Below, piece after piece: positions 13,111 through 23,765 of a DNA stretch of 64,000 bases; position 1 is the first letter of the stretch, and each line of letters begins with the position of its first letter. Made by a program: the position numbers and the translations under genes. This DNA is from Cynocephalus volans (Eukaryota; Chordata; Mammalia; Dermoptera; Cynocephalidae). The stretch spans positions 85,109,624-85,173,623 of the forward strand of contig NC_084478.1 in the NCBI RefSeq assembly GCF_027409185.1, read 5' to 3'. The notes under the pieces were generated by a model, which saw only the letters and a list, made by a program, of their open reading frames with translations, did not search any database and was not told the origin of the DNA.

Positions 13111-13515
13111 GTGTACCTGGTTGTGGGGATTGTCTGGTCCCCAGCTGCATGCCTCAGGTCCCCAGGCAGGCCCCGAGGCACTGGCACAGTGTGCCTGGTT
13201 GTGGGAGGGGGTCCAGCCCACTTCTCCATGCCTCAGTTCCCTGGGCAGACCCCGAAGCACTGGCATGGTGTACCTGGTTGTGGGAGAGGGGTCCAGTCCA
13301 CTTCTCCATGACCCAGGTTACTGGGCAGTCCCCAAAACACTGGTGTGGTGTGCCTGGTTATGGGAGGTGGGTCTGGTCCCCGACTCCATACCTCAGGTCC
13401 CTGGGCAGGCCCCAAAGTGCTGGCGTGGTGTGCCTGGTTGGCAGAGGGGGGTCTAGTCCCCTTCTCCATGCCTTATGTCCCCTAGTGGGCCACAAGACAC
13501 AGGTGGTGTACCTGG
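13111..13515 (-). repeat. VNTR of composite copy A, about 5 units of 78-80 bp
   Basis: On the plus strand the unit contains 'GTGTGCCTGGTTGTGGGAGG'-type text. Its anchor recurs at 13111, 13189, 13268, 13348, 13428 and 13506, spacings 78-80 bp. The units differ by several substitutions. The open frames across this stretch are a by-product of a GC-rich tandem repeat with few stops. Confidence 0.85.
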
Positions 13516-14346
13516 GCCAGAACTAATTTTTTGTTCTTTGCTTACTTCTTAAATGGTGGAACTTCCTGTGGGAACCAGTATTTGAGCTGTGTGGTTGAGC
13601 TAAATTGCTGTTTCTCTAGGGAAGGCTTTTTGTGCAGCTCATGGTTTAATGGTTGATCTTATAGGTACTTGCGGCTCTCAAAAGACCCAATGCAGCTGGG
13701 TTGTGCAGAAACTCTAATCTGGGCCTGAGTTTTTTAATCTAACTGCACCCCATGCAATTCTGCATTCCCAACAGGTCTCCTCTGAGTGGTCCTGCACTGT
13801 TTAGGGTGCAGATTGGCTGTCCTTGCTGTGGCCCAGTGTTCCCCAGGTGGGCCCATCTCCCCCACCACCTTTGCTCCAAACACTTCCCATGGGATGGGCC
13901 CTGCACTGGTCTCTTGAAATGACTCACCAGCCTCTGAATGGCTCCCTTTTTTCAATTGTTGTGGCTCCTCACCCCTATGTGGGTCCACAGGAACCCTATT
14001 AGTGGTCTTGCTGTCCTGGGAGCCACCAAGTATCTCTTCTTGCCTGCCTCCTCCAAGTAACTCCATCTGAAGGGTACAGTTGTGGCTTCTGCCAGCTCCT
14101 TCTCCATGTGCTCAGCAGCTGGAGCCTTAAAGTGGCTATGGCCCAAAATGCTCAGAGCAGTTTTTTCTTTCTCTCATTGTGGTTTCTCCTGCCTTCATAA
14201 ACTCCGTAGGTCTCTCCTCCTCTTCCCCTGAGTTCCAACGGCCCAAGCTTGGCTGATATTGCATTTTCATATTTATAAATTGGTTGATTTGTGGGAGAGA
14301 GTAACGTTGAGGACCATCTATTCCACCATCTTGACCAGAGCTCCTC

Positions 14347-16921
14347 AAGGCTCAATAAATTTTTAGAAATTGAAATTATTTCAACTAACTCTTCAGACCA
14401 CAACAGATTAAAACCAGAAATCAATAACAAGAAAATCTCTGGAACCTATACAAATACAAGGAAATTAAACAACATACTCCTGAATGACCTATGGGTTCAA
14501 GAAGTAATTAAACAGGAAATCAAAAAATTTCATGAAACTAATGAAAATAAAGACAAACCATACCAAAACCTATGGAACACTGCAAAGCAGTACTAAGAGG
14601 GAAATTTATTGCAATTAACTCTTACATCACAAAACAGAAAGATTTCAAGTAAACAGCCCTAGTGCTATACCTCAAAAAACTAGAAAACAAGAACAATCCA
14701 ATCCTGAAATTAGTAGATGGGAAGAAATAATTAGCAACAGAGCAGAACTAGATGATATAGGGAAAACAAAAAATGATACAAAAGATCAATGAAACAAAAG
14801 GTTGGCTTTTAGAGAAGATAAGCAAAATAGACAAACCATTAGCTAGGCTAACTAAAAAAGAAGAGAGAAGACCCAAAGAATAAAAATAAGAAATGAAAAA
14901 GGAGGCATTATATCTGACACCATAGATATACAAAGAATCATTAGAAACTATTATCAACAACTATACTCCAACGAATTTGAAAACTTGAAAGAAATGGAAA
15001 AATTTCTGGATATATACAAACTACAAAGACTGAACAAAGAAAACATGGAAAACCTGAACAGACCAATAAAAAGTGACAAGATAAAAGCAGCAATAAGAAG
15101 TCTACCAACAAAGAGAGGCACAAGACTGATGGCTTTATTACTGAATTCTACAAAACCTTTAAAGAGAAATTAATACCAATTCTCTTCAAACTATTCCAAA
15201 AAAACTAAAAGAGAGGCCATTCTCCCAAACACATTCTATGAGGCCAGCATTACTTTCATACCAAAATCGGACAAAGATACAGCAAAAAAATAAAACTATA
15301 GGCCAATATCACTGAGGAATGTAGATGCAAAAATCCACAACAAAATATTAGCAAACAGAATACACCAAAAAAATTCTATACCATGGTCAAGTAGAATCAT
15401 CCCAGGAATGCAAAGATGGCTTAACATATGCAAGTCAACCAATGTGATACACCACATCAACAAAATCAAGGGCAAATCCATATGATTATCTCAACAGATG
15501 CAGAAAAATCATTTGACAAAATTCAACATCCCTTCATGATAAAGACTCTCAGCAAATTAGGTATAGAAGGAAAGTATCGCAACACAGTAAAAGACACATG
15601 TGACAAACCCACCATCAATATCATCCTGAATGGGGAAAAGCTCAAAGCTTTTCCCTTAAGGACAAGAACAAGACAAGGATGTCCACTCTCACCACTCCTA
15701 TTTAACATAGTATTGGACATACTAGCCAGAGCAATCAGGCAAGAGAAAGAAATAAAGGGCATCCAGATTGGAAAAGACAAAGTCAACTGTCCCTTTTTGC
15801 AGATGACATAATCCTACATAGAGAAAAACCTATAGACTCTACCAAAAAACTCAGAGCTGATAAATGGTTTCACTAAATTTGCAGGATATAAAATCGACAT
15901 GCAAAAATCAGTAGTGTTTTTATATTCCAATAATGAAAAAGCAGAAAAAGAAATCAAGAAAGCAAGCCCATTTACAATAGACATCAAAAAAATGAAATAC
16001 CTAGGAATCAATTTAACCAAGGAGGTAAAATGTCTCTGCAATGAGAGCTACAAATCACTGCTGAAAGAAATTAAAGGGGACACAAAAATATGAAAAGACA
16101 TTCCATGCTCTTGGATGGAAGAATTAACATTGTGAAAACATTCACTACCCAAAGTAATCTGCAAATTCAATGCATTCCCCATCAAAGCACCAATTACATT
16201 CTTCACAGAATTAGTAAAATCAATCCTAACATTCATATGGAACAACAAAAGACCCCAAATAACCAAAGCAATCCTGAGCAGAAAATAATGAAGCCAGAAG
16301 TATAACACTACCTTACTTCAAATTATACTACAAAGTTACAGTAATGAAAACAGCATGTTACTGGCCTATAAACAGACACATGGACCAATGGAACATAATA
16401 CAGAACCCAGAAATCATCCCAAATACTTATAGCCAACTGATCTTTGACAAAGGCAACAAGAACATACATTGAGGAAAAGACTGCCTCTTCAATAAAAGGT
16501 GCTGGGAAAACTGGACATCTATATGTAGAAGAATGTAACTAATCCCATACCTCTCACCATATAACAAATCAAAACAAAATGGACTAAAGACTTAAGTATA
16601 AGAACTGAAACTATAAGGCTCCTAAAAGAAAACAAAGTGGAAATATTTCAGGAAGTAGGACTGGGTAAAGACTTTATGAATAAGACCCCAAAAGCACAGG
16701 CAACAAGAAAAAAATTAACAAATGGGATTATATCAAACTAAAAAGCATCTACACAGCAAAAGAAACAATTAACAAAGTGAAAAGACAACCTGTAGAATGA
16801 AAGAAAATATTTTCAAATTATGCATCTGAGAAAGAATTAAATAGCCAGAATATACAAGGATCTCAAACAATTTAAGAGAAAAAAAAAAAAAAAAACGAGT
16901 AACCTGATTTTACAAAGGCAA
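14347..16921 (+). pseudogene. L1 ORF2, remainder (reverse transcriptase and C-terminal part), broken
   Basis: Continues the ORF2 interrupted at 12602. The reverse-transcriptase domain includes 15428-15811 ('[20 protein letters not shown]', palm motif A) and the FADD active-site codons at 15796-15807. Many frameshifts are present, for example near 15110 and 15290. It ends in late ORF2 at about 16921, where composite copy B starts. The rest of ORF2 and the 3' UTR do not resume beyond copy B. Confidence 0.85.
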
Positions 16922-18395
16922 AGGGCTTCCAGTCAATATGGTATAACAGACAGTTCCCAGTCACTCTCTTCCACAAATCATTAATTTACACCTATAAAAA
17001 AGCAATGACAGCCAAACTGGGAGTGCTAGAGTTCAGGGGAGGAGGAAGAGAGACATACAGCGTTCACGAAGGCAGGAGAAGCCACAATAAGAGAAAGAAA
17101 GGATTGCTCCCACCATTTTGAGCCCTGAGCCACTTCAGAGTTGGAGCTAGTGAGCTCATGGAGCAAGAGCTGGCAAAAGCCACAGCTCTGCACTTTGTAT
17201 GAACTTGCTTGGAGGTGGCAGGGGAGAAAACGGCCTTGATGGCCCCCCAGGCCAGCAAGACCACTAACAGTGTTCCTATGGAGCCTCACAGGAGTAAGGA
17301 ACCACAAACAAGTAAAAACAGGAGCCACTCAGAGGCTGGTGAGTCATCACAAAGGACCAGCACATGACTGTCTCATGGGAAGTGTTTGGAGTGTGGGCAG
17401 TAGGGGAGATGGACCCACCAGGGGAACATAGGGGCACAGCATGGACAGCTGATCTGCCCTCCAGTCAGCACAGGACCACTCAGTGGAGACTGGTCAGGAT
17501 TATAGAACTGCAGGGGGTGGAGTTTTCTGAAAAGACTCAGGCCCAGACCAGAGTTTCCACACAACCCAGGTATACCAGACCTCACAAGACCTGGAAGTAC
17601 ATACAAGGTCAACAGTTAAAATCTTAGCTGCACAAAAAGCCTTCCCCAGAGAATCAGCAGTAAAGCAGAAATTTAGCTCAACTACAGGGCTCAGGTGTTG
17701 GGCCCCACAGCACGTTCCCCAATTTTAGAAATAAATAAATGAAAACAAATTAATTCTAGTGCAGAGTTTAAGTGGTGAGAATAGCAAATAATCCAACACA
17801 GATCTGAAAGAAAAACCCAGATAAGATACAAAGTTCTTATATTAACCAATAAAAGTCTAATATCACCAAAGAACACCTATAAAACCTAGAAGGACCAGAA
17901 GCCCCCCAGGCTCCTAAGCTGGGATGGGGGGAGGGCTGAGGGCCTCAGCCATGCCCCCTGATGTCCACATCCAGCCCAATGATGACCACCAGGCCACTGC
18001 TGGAAGTGCCCTGGGCTCCCAAGCTGGGTCGGGTGGGGCCTAGGGCCTCAGTCATGTTCCCTTGACATCTGCATCCAGCCCAGTGATGACCACAGAGCTG
18101 CCAGAGGAAGCACCCTGGGCTCCCAGAGTGGAGACAGGCCAATGGCCTCAGCCGTGACCCCCTGAAGTCCACATCCAGCCCAGCCATGACTGAGTCACCA
18201 CCAGAAGCCTTCTGGGCTCCCCTACCAGAATGAGGGGGGTGCTACAGGCCTTGATGACACACACCCCTCCTTTCTCCTCCTCCTACCTTATCCCTCTCTC
18301 TTTTCCCCTCTTCCCTACCCCCCAACTGCTCCACAACAACATCTTAGATATAAAAATAATAATAATAATTAATTAATTAATTTTTTAAAAAGAAA
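16922..18395 (+). mobile_element. Composite SVA-like retroelement, copy B
   Basis: Starts with 'GGGCTTCCAGTCAATATGG', aligning with the start of copy D ('AGGCTTCTGGTCAAGATGG'). The shared 5' half runs to about 17900. Three VNTR units of about 100-104 bp follow (17905-18230), then a pyrimidine-rich block (18266-18340), 'CCAACTGCTCCACAACAACA', and an ATAAT/AATT-rich tail. It has diverged more than copy D. No clear target-site duplication was found. The left flank is late L1 ORF2 and the right flank is an older L1 endonuclease region, so a deletion or secondary rearrangement at the right edge is likely. Confidence 0.75.
17905..18230 (+). repeat. VNTR of composite copy B, 3 units of about 100-104 bp
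   Basis: The anchor 'ATCCAGCCCA' recurs at 17969, 18073 and 18173. Units begin with 'GGGCTCC' and contain 'GGCCTCAGCCATG'-type text. The same unit type appears in copies C and D. Confidence 0.8.
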
Positions 18396-18742
18396 GTGAA
18401 AATATGGAAAAAGATATTCCCTGCAAATAGTAACTAAAAGGGAGCTAGGGTGGCTATCCTAATATCTGTTAAAATAGACTTTTAGTCAAAAACTGTTAAA
18501 GGATACAGAGAAGGACATTATATATTGATAAAAGGGTCAACTTACCAAGAAGGTATAACCATTATAAACATATAGCACCTCACAACAGCATCCCAAAATA
18601 TATGAAGCAAATATTGACAGAATTGAAGGAAGAAATAGCTCTAAAATAATAATTGGACACTTCAATATCCCACTTTCAATAATGGATAGAACAATAGGAC
18701 AGAAGGTTGATGAAGAGAGGACTTGAAAAACAGTGTGCACCA
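18396..18742 (+). mobile_element. Old L1, piece 1 of 5 (ORF2 endonuclease region)
   Basis: Endonuclease-domain text of an old L1, including 'AATTGGACACTTCAATATCC' (the 'GDFN' region). It is broken off by an LTR at 18743 and resumes at 19618. The other pieces are 22990-23760, 26623-28292 and 29288-29867. Joined they give about 3.6 kb, close to an ORF2 plus 3' end. Confidence 0.75.
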
Positions 18743-18788
18743 TGTATTAGTTAGGGCTCTCAAGATCAACAAAACAAATACCACAGAA

Positions 18789-18796
18789 AGATAGAT

Positions 18797-18881
<85 letters not shown>

Positions 18882-18935
18882 GTAGATAGATAGATAGACA
18901 GACAGACAGATAGATGGATGGATGATGGATAGACA
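18789..18935 (+). repeat. (GATA)n microsatellite inside the LTR
   Basis: About 145 bp of GATA/TAGA repeats with GACA and GGAT variants at the right end. It replaces the AT-rich part just inside the LTR's 3' end (minus strand). Confidence 0.95.
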
Positions 18936-19427
18936 GAAATGGATATTTATTATGGGAATTGGATCATATGATTATGGAGGCTAAGAAGTCCCACAATATG
19001 CCATCTTTAAGCTGAAGAACCAGGAAAGCCAGTGGCGTAATTCAGTCTGAATCCAAAGACCTGAGGACCGTGGGAGCCAGTGGTATCACTCCATCTTTGA
19101 GGCCAAAGACCTGAGAGTGGAGAGGGGAAGGAAGCACCAGGTTAAGCCTCAGAGTCTGAAGGCCCAAGAACCAGGAGCTCCAATGTCTGAGGGCTAGAGA
19201 AAATGGGTGTCCAAGCTCAAGAAGACAGAAATAGAATTCACCCTTCCACATTTTTTTCTATTTGGGTCCTCAATAGATTGGATGATGCCCAACCACATTG
19301 GTGAGAGTAGATCTTTACTCAGTCTACGAATTCAAATGCTGATCTCTTCCAGAAATACAATCACAGACAGTCAGAGAATGTTTTACCAGCTATCTGAGCA
19401 TCCCTTAGCTAAGTCAAGTTGCCACTT

Positions 19428-19443
19428 AGAATTAACCATCACA
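19428..19443. repeat. Left target-site duplication of the CYN-like SINE
   Basis: 'AGAATTAACCATCACA' here is repeated exactly at 19602-19617 around the SINE. Confidence 0.95.
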
Positions 19444-19601
19444 GGGCCAGCCCTGTGGCTCACTCGGGAGAGTGCGGTACTGATAGTGCCAAGGCCACGG
19501 GTTCGGATCCTATATAGGGACGGCCAGTACACTCACTGGCTGAGAGCGTGGTGAGGATGACACTGAGCCAAGGGTTGCAATCCCCTTACCAGTCAAAAAA
19601 A
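19444..19601 (+). mobile_element. CYN-like tRNA-derived SINE (dimeric)
   Basis: Two tRNA-like units in tandem. The first has an A-box-like 'TGGCTCACTCGGG' and a B box 'GGGTTCGGATCCT'. The second has 'CTGGCTGAGAGCG' and 'GGGTTGCAATCCC'. A short A tail follows. It is flanked by a perfect 16-bp target-site duplication, so it moved by L1 machinery. The design matches the tRNA-Ile-derived CYN SINE of colugos as I remember it. Transcription would be by RNA polymerase III from the internal boxes. Confidence 0.85.
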
Positions 19602-19617
19602 AGAATTAACCATCACA

Positions 19618-19838
19618 CACTAACTAGATCTAATAGACATATACAGAGCACTCCACCGAACAGCAGAATACACATTCTTCTCAAGTGTACTTGGACATTC
19701 TCCAAGATAGGCCATATGTTAGGCCACAAAACAAGTCTTAATAAATTTTTTAAAGATTGAAATCTTATGAAGTATCTTTTCTAATCACAATGGAATGAAG
19801 CTAGAAATTAATAACAAAAGAAACAGTGCCTACAAAAT
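19618..19838 (+). mobile_element. Old L1, piece 2 of 5 (ORF2 endonuclease end)
   Basis: Resumes the endonuclease-to-reverse-transcriptase linker text ('GGCCATATGTTAGGCCACAA') and is cut at 19838 by a DNA transposon. Confidence 0.75.
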
Positions 19839-20130
19839 CCCAAAAGACACAATCCCCAATACCATAATCTCAAGTGTTGAAATCCCAAAAGCTCAAAATC
19901 CCCAAAATCTAAAATTCTGAAAATCACAATCCCAAAAGATTGAAATCCTGAAAAAGATTAAAAATTCCTGAAAATATAATTTTGGAAACAATAATTTTAA
20001 AAATTCGTTAAAAGACATTTATTTACATTTCTAAAAGGGATTTATTTGAGAAACATAAAAACATGGCCGAATACTTCATAGGCCACTTTACACAATAAAA
20101 TAGGCAATAATAACATATTTTTTTGCATAT
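19839..20130 (+). repeat. Left terminal inverted repeat of the MULE
   Basis: Pairs with 22190-22456 on the opposite strand. AT-rich, with repeated 'AAATCCCAAAA'-like steps. Confidence 0.75.
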
Positions 20131-20387
20131 TGTTCTTGGTTAGGGATTTGACTTTCGAAGAAGATGTACTTCTCAGATTTACCACTAAATCTAACATAGA
20201 AAAACTGGAGCATGCTTCACTTTGGCTAATGGAAAACACTTTCAAAACTGTCTCCACTATTTTTTATCAACTATATACAATTCATGCCCCTGTTGGATCT
20301 GAAATTCTAGAATTATCCACTTGTTTATTTATTAATGACTGAAAAAGTAAAGCACAATATAAATGCTTATTTGAAAATTTGCTGGTG

Positions 20388-20872
20388 TGATGGTTAATTC
20401 GACTTGTCAACTTGACTAGATTAAGGAATACCTAGAAACTTAGTAAAGCTATCTTCTGGGTGTGTCCAGAAGAGATTAGCATGTGGGCATGAGTGGACTA
20501 GGTGGGAAAGATCCACACTCAATATGGGTGGGAGCCATCCAATCTGCTGGGGGCCTGGAGAGAACAAAAACAGAGAAAAAGGCAAGCCTCTCTCTCTAGC
20601 AGTTGGAGCTGGGATATACACTCTTCTCTCCTGTCCGTTGATAACAGAACTTGAGACTCTTCAGCTTTTGGGTCTCAGGACTTACACCAATGGCACTATT
20701 GGCTTCCCTGGTTCTGAGGCCTTCAAACTTGGACTGAGCCATACTACCAGCATCCAGTTTGCAGACAGCCTATCATGGGACTCCTGAGCCAATTCCCCTA
20801 ATAAATACCCTCTCATATATTTATATATGTATCCTATTGGTTCTGTCTCTCTGGAGAACCCTGACTCATACA
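20388..20872 (+). mobile_element. ERVL MLT2-type solo LTR inside the MULE
   Basis: Starts 'TGATGGTTAATTCGACTTG' and ends 'GGAGAACCCTGACTCATACA', with an AATAAA signal near 20800. GGTG flanks both sides (20384-20387 and 20873-20876), a short target duplication. It is related to the antisense LTR at 18743-19443. Confidence 0.75.
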
Positions 20873-21079
20873 GGTGAACTTTGCAGAAGAAAACGGGTTT
20901 CAATTGAATCCCCAAATCAACAACAGATTTGAAATTAGGTGCAATCAAGGCTTCTAAAAGTGAACTTCAAGGTGTTATCAATAAAGTTTGTATTTTCCAT
21001 TCAGTCCAGTGCATTTGGTGAAAAATTCAGATGAGTGATTGGCCATGCAATACAGCAACAACGAAAACATCAGTTCAAA

Positions 21080-21590
21080 AATGCATTAATTTGTCTGCAT
21101 TGGCTTTCCCCCCAGCTGATGAAATTCCAGGAGTTTTTAATGAATTAAAGCCACATTGGCCTGAAGAAGCCAGTGAAGTTACTGACTGATTCAAAAATAA
21201 CTATGTGCACAGTAGGATAAGACATTTACGTAATGGTGTTGCTATTCAATCACCAGTATTGTTTCTGCCAAATTTGTGGTCTGTATATGAGTGTATGCAA
21301 AATGGATTTCTGTGTACCCAAAACAGCATATTAGAATGGCACAGAAGATGGAAAAATTTAATAGGGAATATTCATGTCAGTATATATTGAATCAGAGAAG
21401 AATTTCAAAAAGAGCAGCACCACATAGAAAATGGTGGTGAACATATTCTTCGAGGAAAGCCATGACCTGAAAGAAAAAAAGCAGGTATTCAATGAGATGC
21501 AAGACTTCAAAATATAGTTAATGACTGTGAATGTCAGCCAGCTCTTATAGACAACCTTCGTGCAATTGCCAATAATCTGTCCCTGAAATG
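21080..21590 (+). pseudogene. MULE transposase remnant, C-terminal part
   Basis: A DDE transposase of the MuDR/MULE type is suggested. The frame at 21205-21390 contains 'LPNLWSVYECMQNGFLCTQN' and then 'EWHRRWKNLIGNIH'. These fit the conserved C-terminal pattern of MULE transposases (aromatic, 'NN/QN', 'WHRR'). Upstream in-frame stops (for example at 21187) and the absence of the catalytic core show it is dead. The LTR insertion separates it from any 5' coding part. Confidence 0.6.
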
Positions 21591-22189
21591 CATTTTTTTA
21601 TATATCGAATTTTCTTTTTAGTTGTTTTGGTTTTTGTTCTATTTTTAAATATTCTTTTTTCAGCTTTTATACCACTATTTAAAATTGTCAGTATTATTTT
21701 TTACAATTTGCTATGATATGTATTTCACATTATTTCCAATACTGAAGGTACAAGTTGTGTAAAGACTGAGAGAGTTCTAATTTGTTTTATAAATTTTCTG
21801 CAAATTTCACTCCACAAAAGTGCATTGTCACAACATTGAATCTGTGTGTAAGCACTCTGCATGTATGTAAAAATATTGAAACTTCATCAATAAATGAAGA
21901 GATGTCCTTTTTGTGCATCTGCATTTATGAAAGATTAAATTTCTCAAGATCTTAGCTCTTGGGGAGACTGCATATGTGGTGGTGACCCATCGCAGTTTTT
22001 GATCGATCTTGTCAAAAGACTTGGTATTTCAGATGACTGCAGTTATAAAGCTGGGTGCACACAATTACCAACCATAGTAATATACACTTATACATTTCGC
22101 TTTTGGACCTATTTCTTTATTAATATGGTTCACCTGCTCATAACTATTATACTCATGCAACTGTCATTGGTATACCTGAGTGTTTGTGC

Positions 22190-22456
22190 TTGCAAAAATA
22201 TATATGTTATCATTGTTTATTTTATCGTGTTAGGTGGCCTATAAAGTGTTCTGTAATGTTTTTAAATATTTCTCAAATAAATCCACTTTTTAAATGTAAA
22301 TAAATGTCTTTTAAAGAATTTTTTTTTATTTAGAATTATATTTTTGAGATTTTGAACTTTCATGATTGTCATTTTCAGGATTTTAGACTTTAGGGATTTT
22401 GATCTTTCCATATTTTAACATTTGAGATTATGGCATTCGGAATTGCATCTTTTGGG
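22190..22456 (-). repeat. Right terminal inverted repeat of the MULE
   Basis: The reverse complement matches 19839-20130 with scattered differences and small indels. Confidence 0.75.
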
Positions 22457-22976
22457 AGAAATACCGCATGTTCTCACTCATAAGTGGGAGCTAAAATAGA
22501 AGGAAGGAAGGAAGGAGAAAGAAAGAGGGAGGGGAGGAGGGGAGGGAGGGAGAGAGGAAAGAAGGAAGAAATCATAATAATAGGTTTTACTTTCAAAAGG
22601 AGAGAACAGAACTGTGGTTACTAGAGGCGGAAAAAGGGGAGAGGGAGGGGGAGAGCAAGAAATGGGTTAATGGACACAGAACAGATAGTTAGGAAAAATA
22701 AATTCTATTGATTCACAGTTGTGCTAGGCACCCACAATTAACATGAATTTACTGCATGTGGTTACATAACTGGAAGAGAGGAAAGTGAATGTCCTCAACA
22801 CAAATAAATGATTATGTTTTGTAATGATGCATATGCTAATTGTCCTGACTTGATCACCTCACATTGTACACAGGTACTGATATTCAACTCCGTACCCCAC
22901 AAATACGTATACATTTCAATTAAAACAAAATAAAATAAAGTAAATGTTTTTAACTTTTAAAAAATTGAAAAAAAAA
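22457..22976 (+). mobile_element. L1 3' end fragment (3' UTR) abutting the MULE
   Basis: Starts 'AGAAATACCGCATGTTCTCA', the usual last ORF2 block of this lineage's L1. It runs through a purine tract (22500-22570) to an A-rich tail at 22960-22976. 5'-truncated. Confidence 0.8.
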
Positions 22977-22989
22977 ACAGATTATGGCC

Positions 22990-23760
22990 CAAACCCCAAA
23001 AGAAAAATCTGAAAAATTCATAAATAAATGGAAATTAAACAAAACACTCTAAACAACCAGTGGGTCAAAGAAGAAATCAAAAGGAAAATTGGAAAATGCT
23101 TAAAGAGAAATAGAAATGAAAAAACAATATACCAAAACTTATAAGATGCAGAAAAAGCAGTGATCAGAGGGAAATTTATAGCAGCAATTGCCTACATTAG
23201 AAAATAAGAAAGATCACAAATCAATAACCTAAATTTACACTTTGAGGAACTAGAAAAAGAAGAGCAAATTAAACCTAAAACTAGTAAACGGAAGGAAATA
23301 ATAAAGACTATAACATAGATAAATGAAATAGAAAAACAGAGAAAATCAATGAAACCAAAAGTTGGTTATTTGAAAAGACCAATAAAATTGACAAATCTTT
23401 AGTTAGACTGACAAAGAAACAAAGAGAGAAGACTAAATAACTAAAATTAGAAATGAAAATGGGGCGATTAATCCCAAGCAAACAGAAATAAAAAGAATTA
23501 TAAGAGAATGTGATAATTAATCGTTATGCCAACAAATAAGATAGCACAGATGAAATGGACAGATTTCTAGCAATACACCAATTACTTAACCAACTCAAGA
23601 TGAAACAGAAAATCTCAACAGATAAGAGATTGAGTCAATAATCAAAAAACACAACAAAGACTAGCTCAGGACCAGATGGCTTGACTGGTGAATTCTACCA
23701 AATCATTTAAAAAATAATTAACACCAATCCTTCTCTAACTCTTTCAATAAAATGAGAGAA
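22990..23760 (+). mobile_element. Old L1, piece 3 of 5 (linker and start of reverse transcriptase)
   Basis: Text from 'GGAAATTAAACAAAACACTC' through the 'CTCAGGACCAGATGGCTTG' (GPDG) block to 'CTAACTCTTTCAATAAAATG'. It is split there by the GLOD4 pseudogene and resumes at 26623. Confidence 0.8.
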
Positions 23761-23765
23761 GGAAT

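Larger units (their letters stand above)
12603..14346 (-). mobile_element. Composite SVA-like retroelement, copy A (VNTR about 80 bp, L1-derived 3' end)
   Basis: Read on the minus strand it starts at about 14346 with 'CTGGTCAAGATGGTGGAATA', an L1-5'-UTR-like opening. About 830 bp shared with copies B and D follow, then a GC-rich minisatellite (13515-13111) and about 220 bp of unknown origin. Next come a scrap of L1 ORF2 endonuclease sequence (12880-12802), an L1 3' UTR-like end and an A-rich tail at 12603-12615. No long ORF is meaningful, so it is non-autonomous. The target-site duplication and A tail indicate L1-mediated insertion. The 5' half is shared with B/D but the VNTR and 3' end are not. 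Confidence 0.8.
18743..19443 (-). mobile_element. ERVL MLT2-type solo LTR, antisense
   Basis: Read on the minus strand it starts 'TGTGATGGTTAATTC' and ends with 'CCTAACTAATACA', the MLT2 LTR pattern I know for ERVL. The flanks are CACCA (18738-18742) and CACTA (19618-19622), a 5-bp target-site duplication with one mismatch, typical of ERVL. No internal viral sequence is present. A tetranucleotide expansion lies near its 3' end and a SINE sits exactly at its other edge. Confidence 0.75.
19839..22456 (+). mobile_element. MULE-type DNA transposon with long terminal inverted repeats (Ricksha-like)
   Basis: The left end reads 'CCCAAAAGACACAATCCCCA' and the reverse complement of the right end reads 'CCCAAAAGATGCAATTCCGA'. 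The match continues for about 290 bp on each side, including 'GACATTTATTTACATTT' in both. Inside, after an LTR insertion, lies a decayed transposase C-terminal region (about 21080-21590). The long inverted repeats and this protein trace fit MuDR/MULE elements; Ricksha is the mammalian family I associate with it. I could not find a convincing 9-bp target duplication because an L1 fragment abuts the right end. Confidence 0.75.

Noticed and set aside
12963..13526. 187-codon open frame and several overlapping frames on both strands
   Set aside because: They lie over the GC-rich VNTR of composite copy A. Tandem GC-rich repeats give long frames in several phases at once, and the translation only repeats the unit.
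18789..18935. Regular repeats as a possible CRISPR-like or satellite array
   Set aside because: It is a plain GATA microsatellite inside an LTR.
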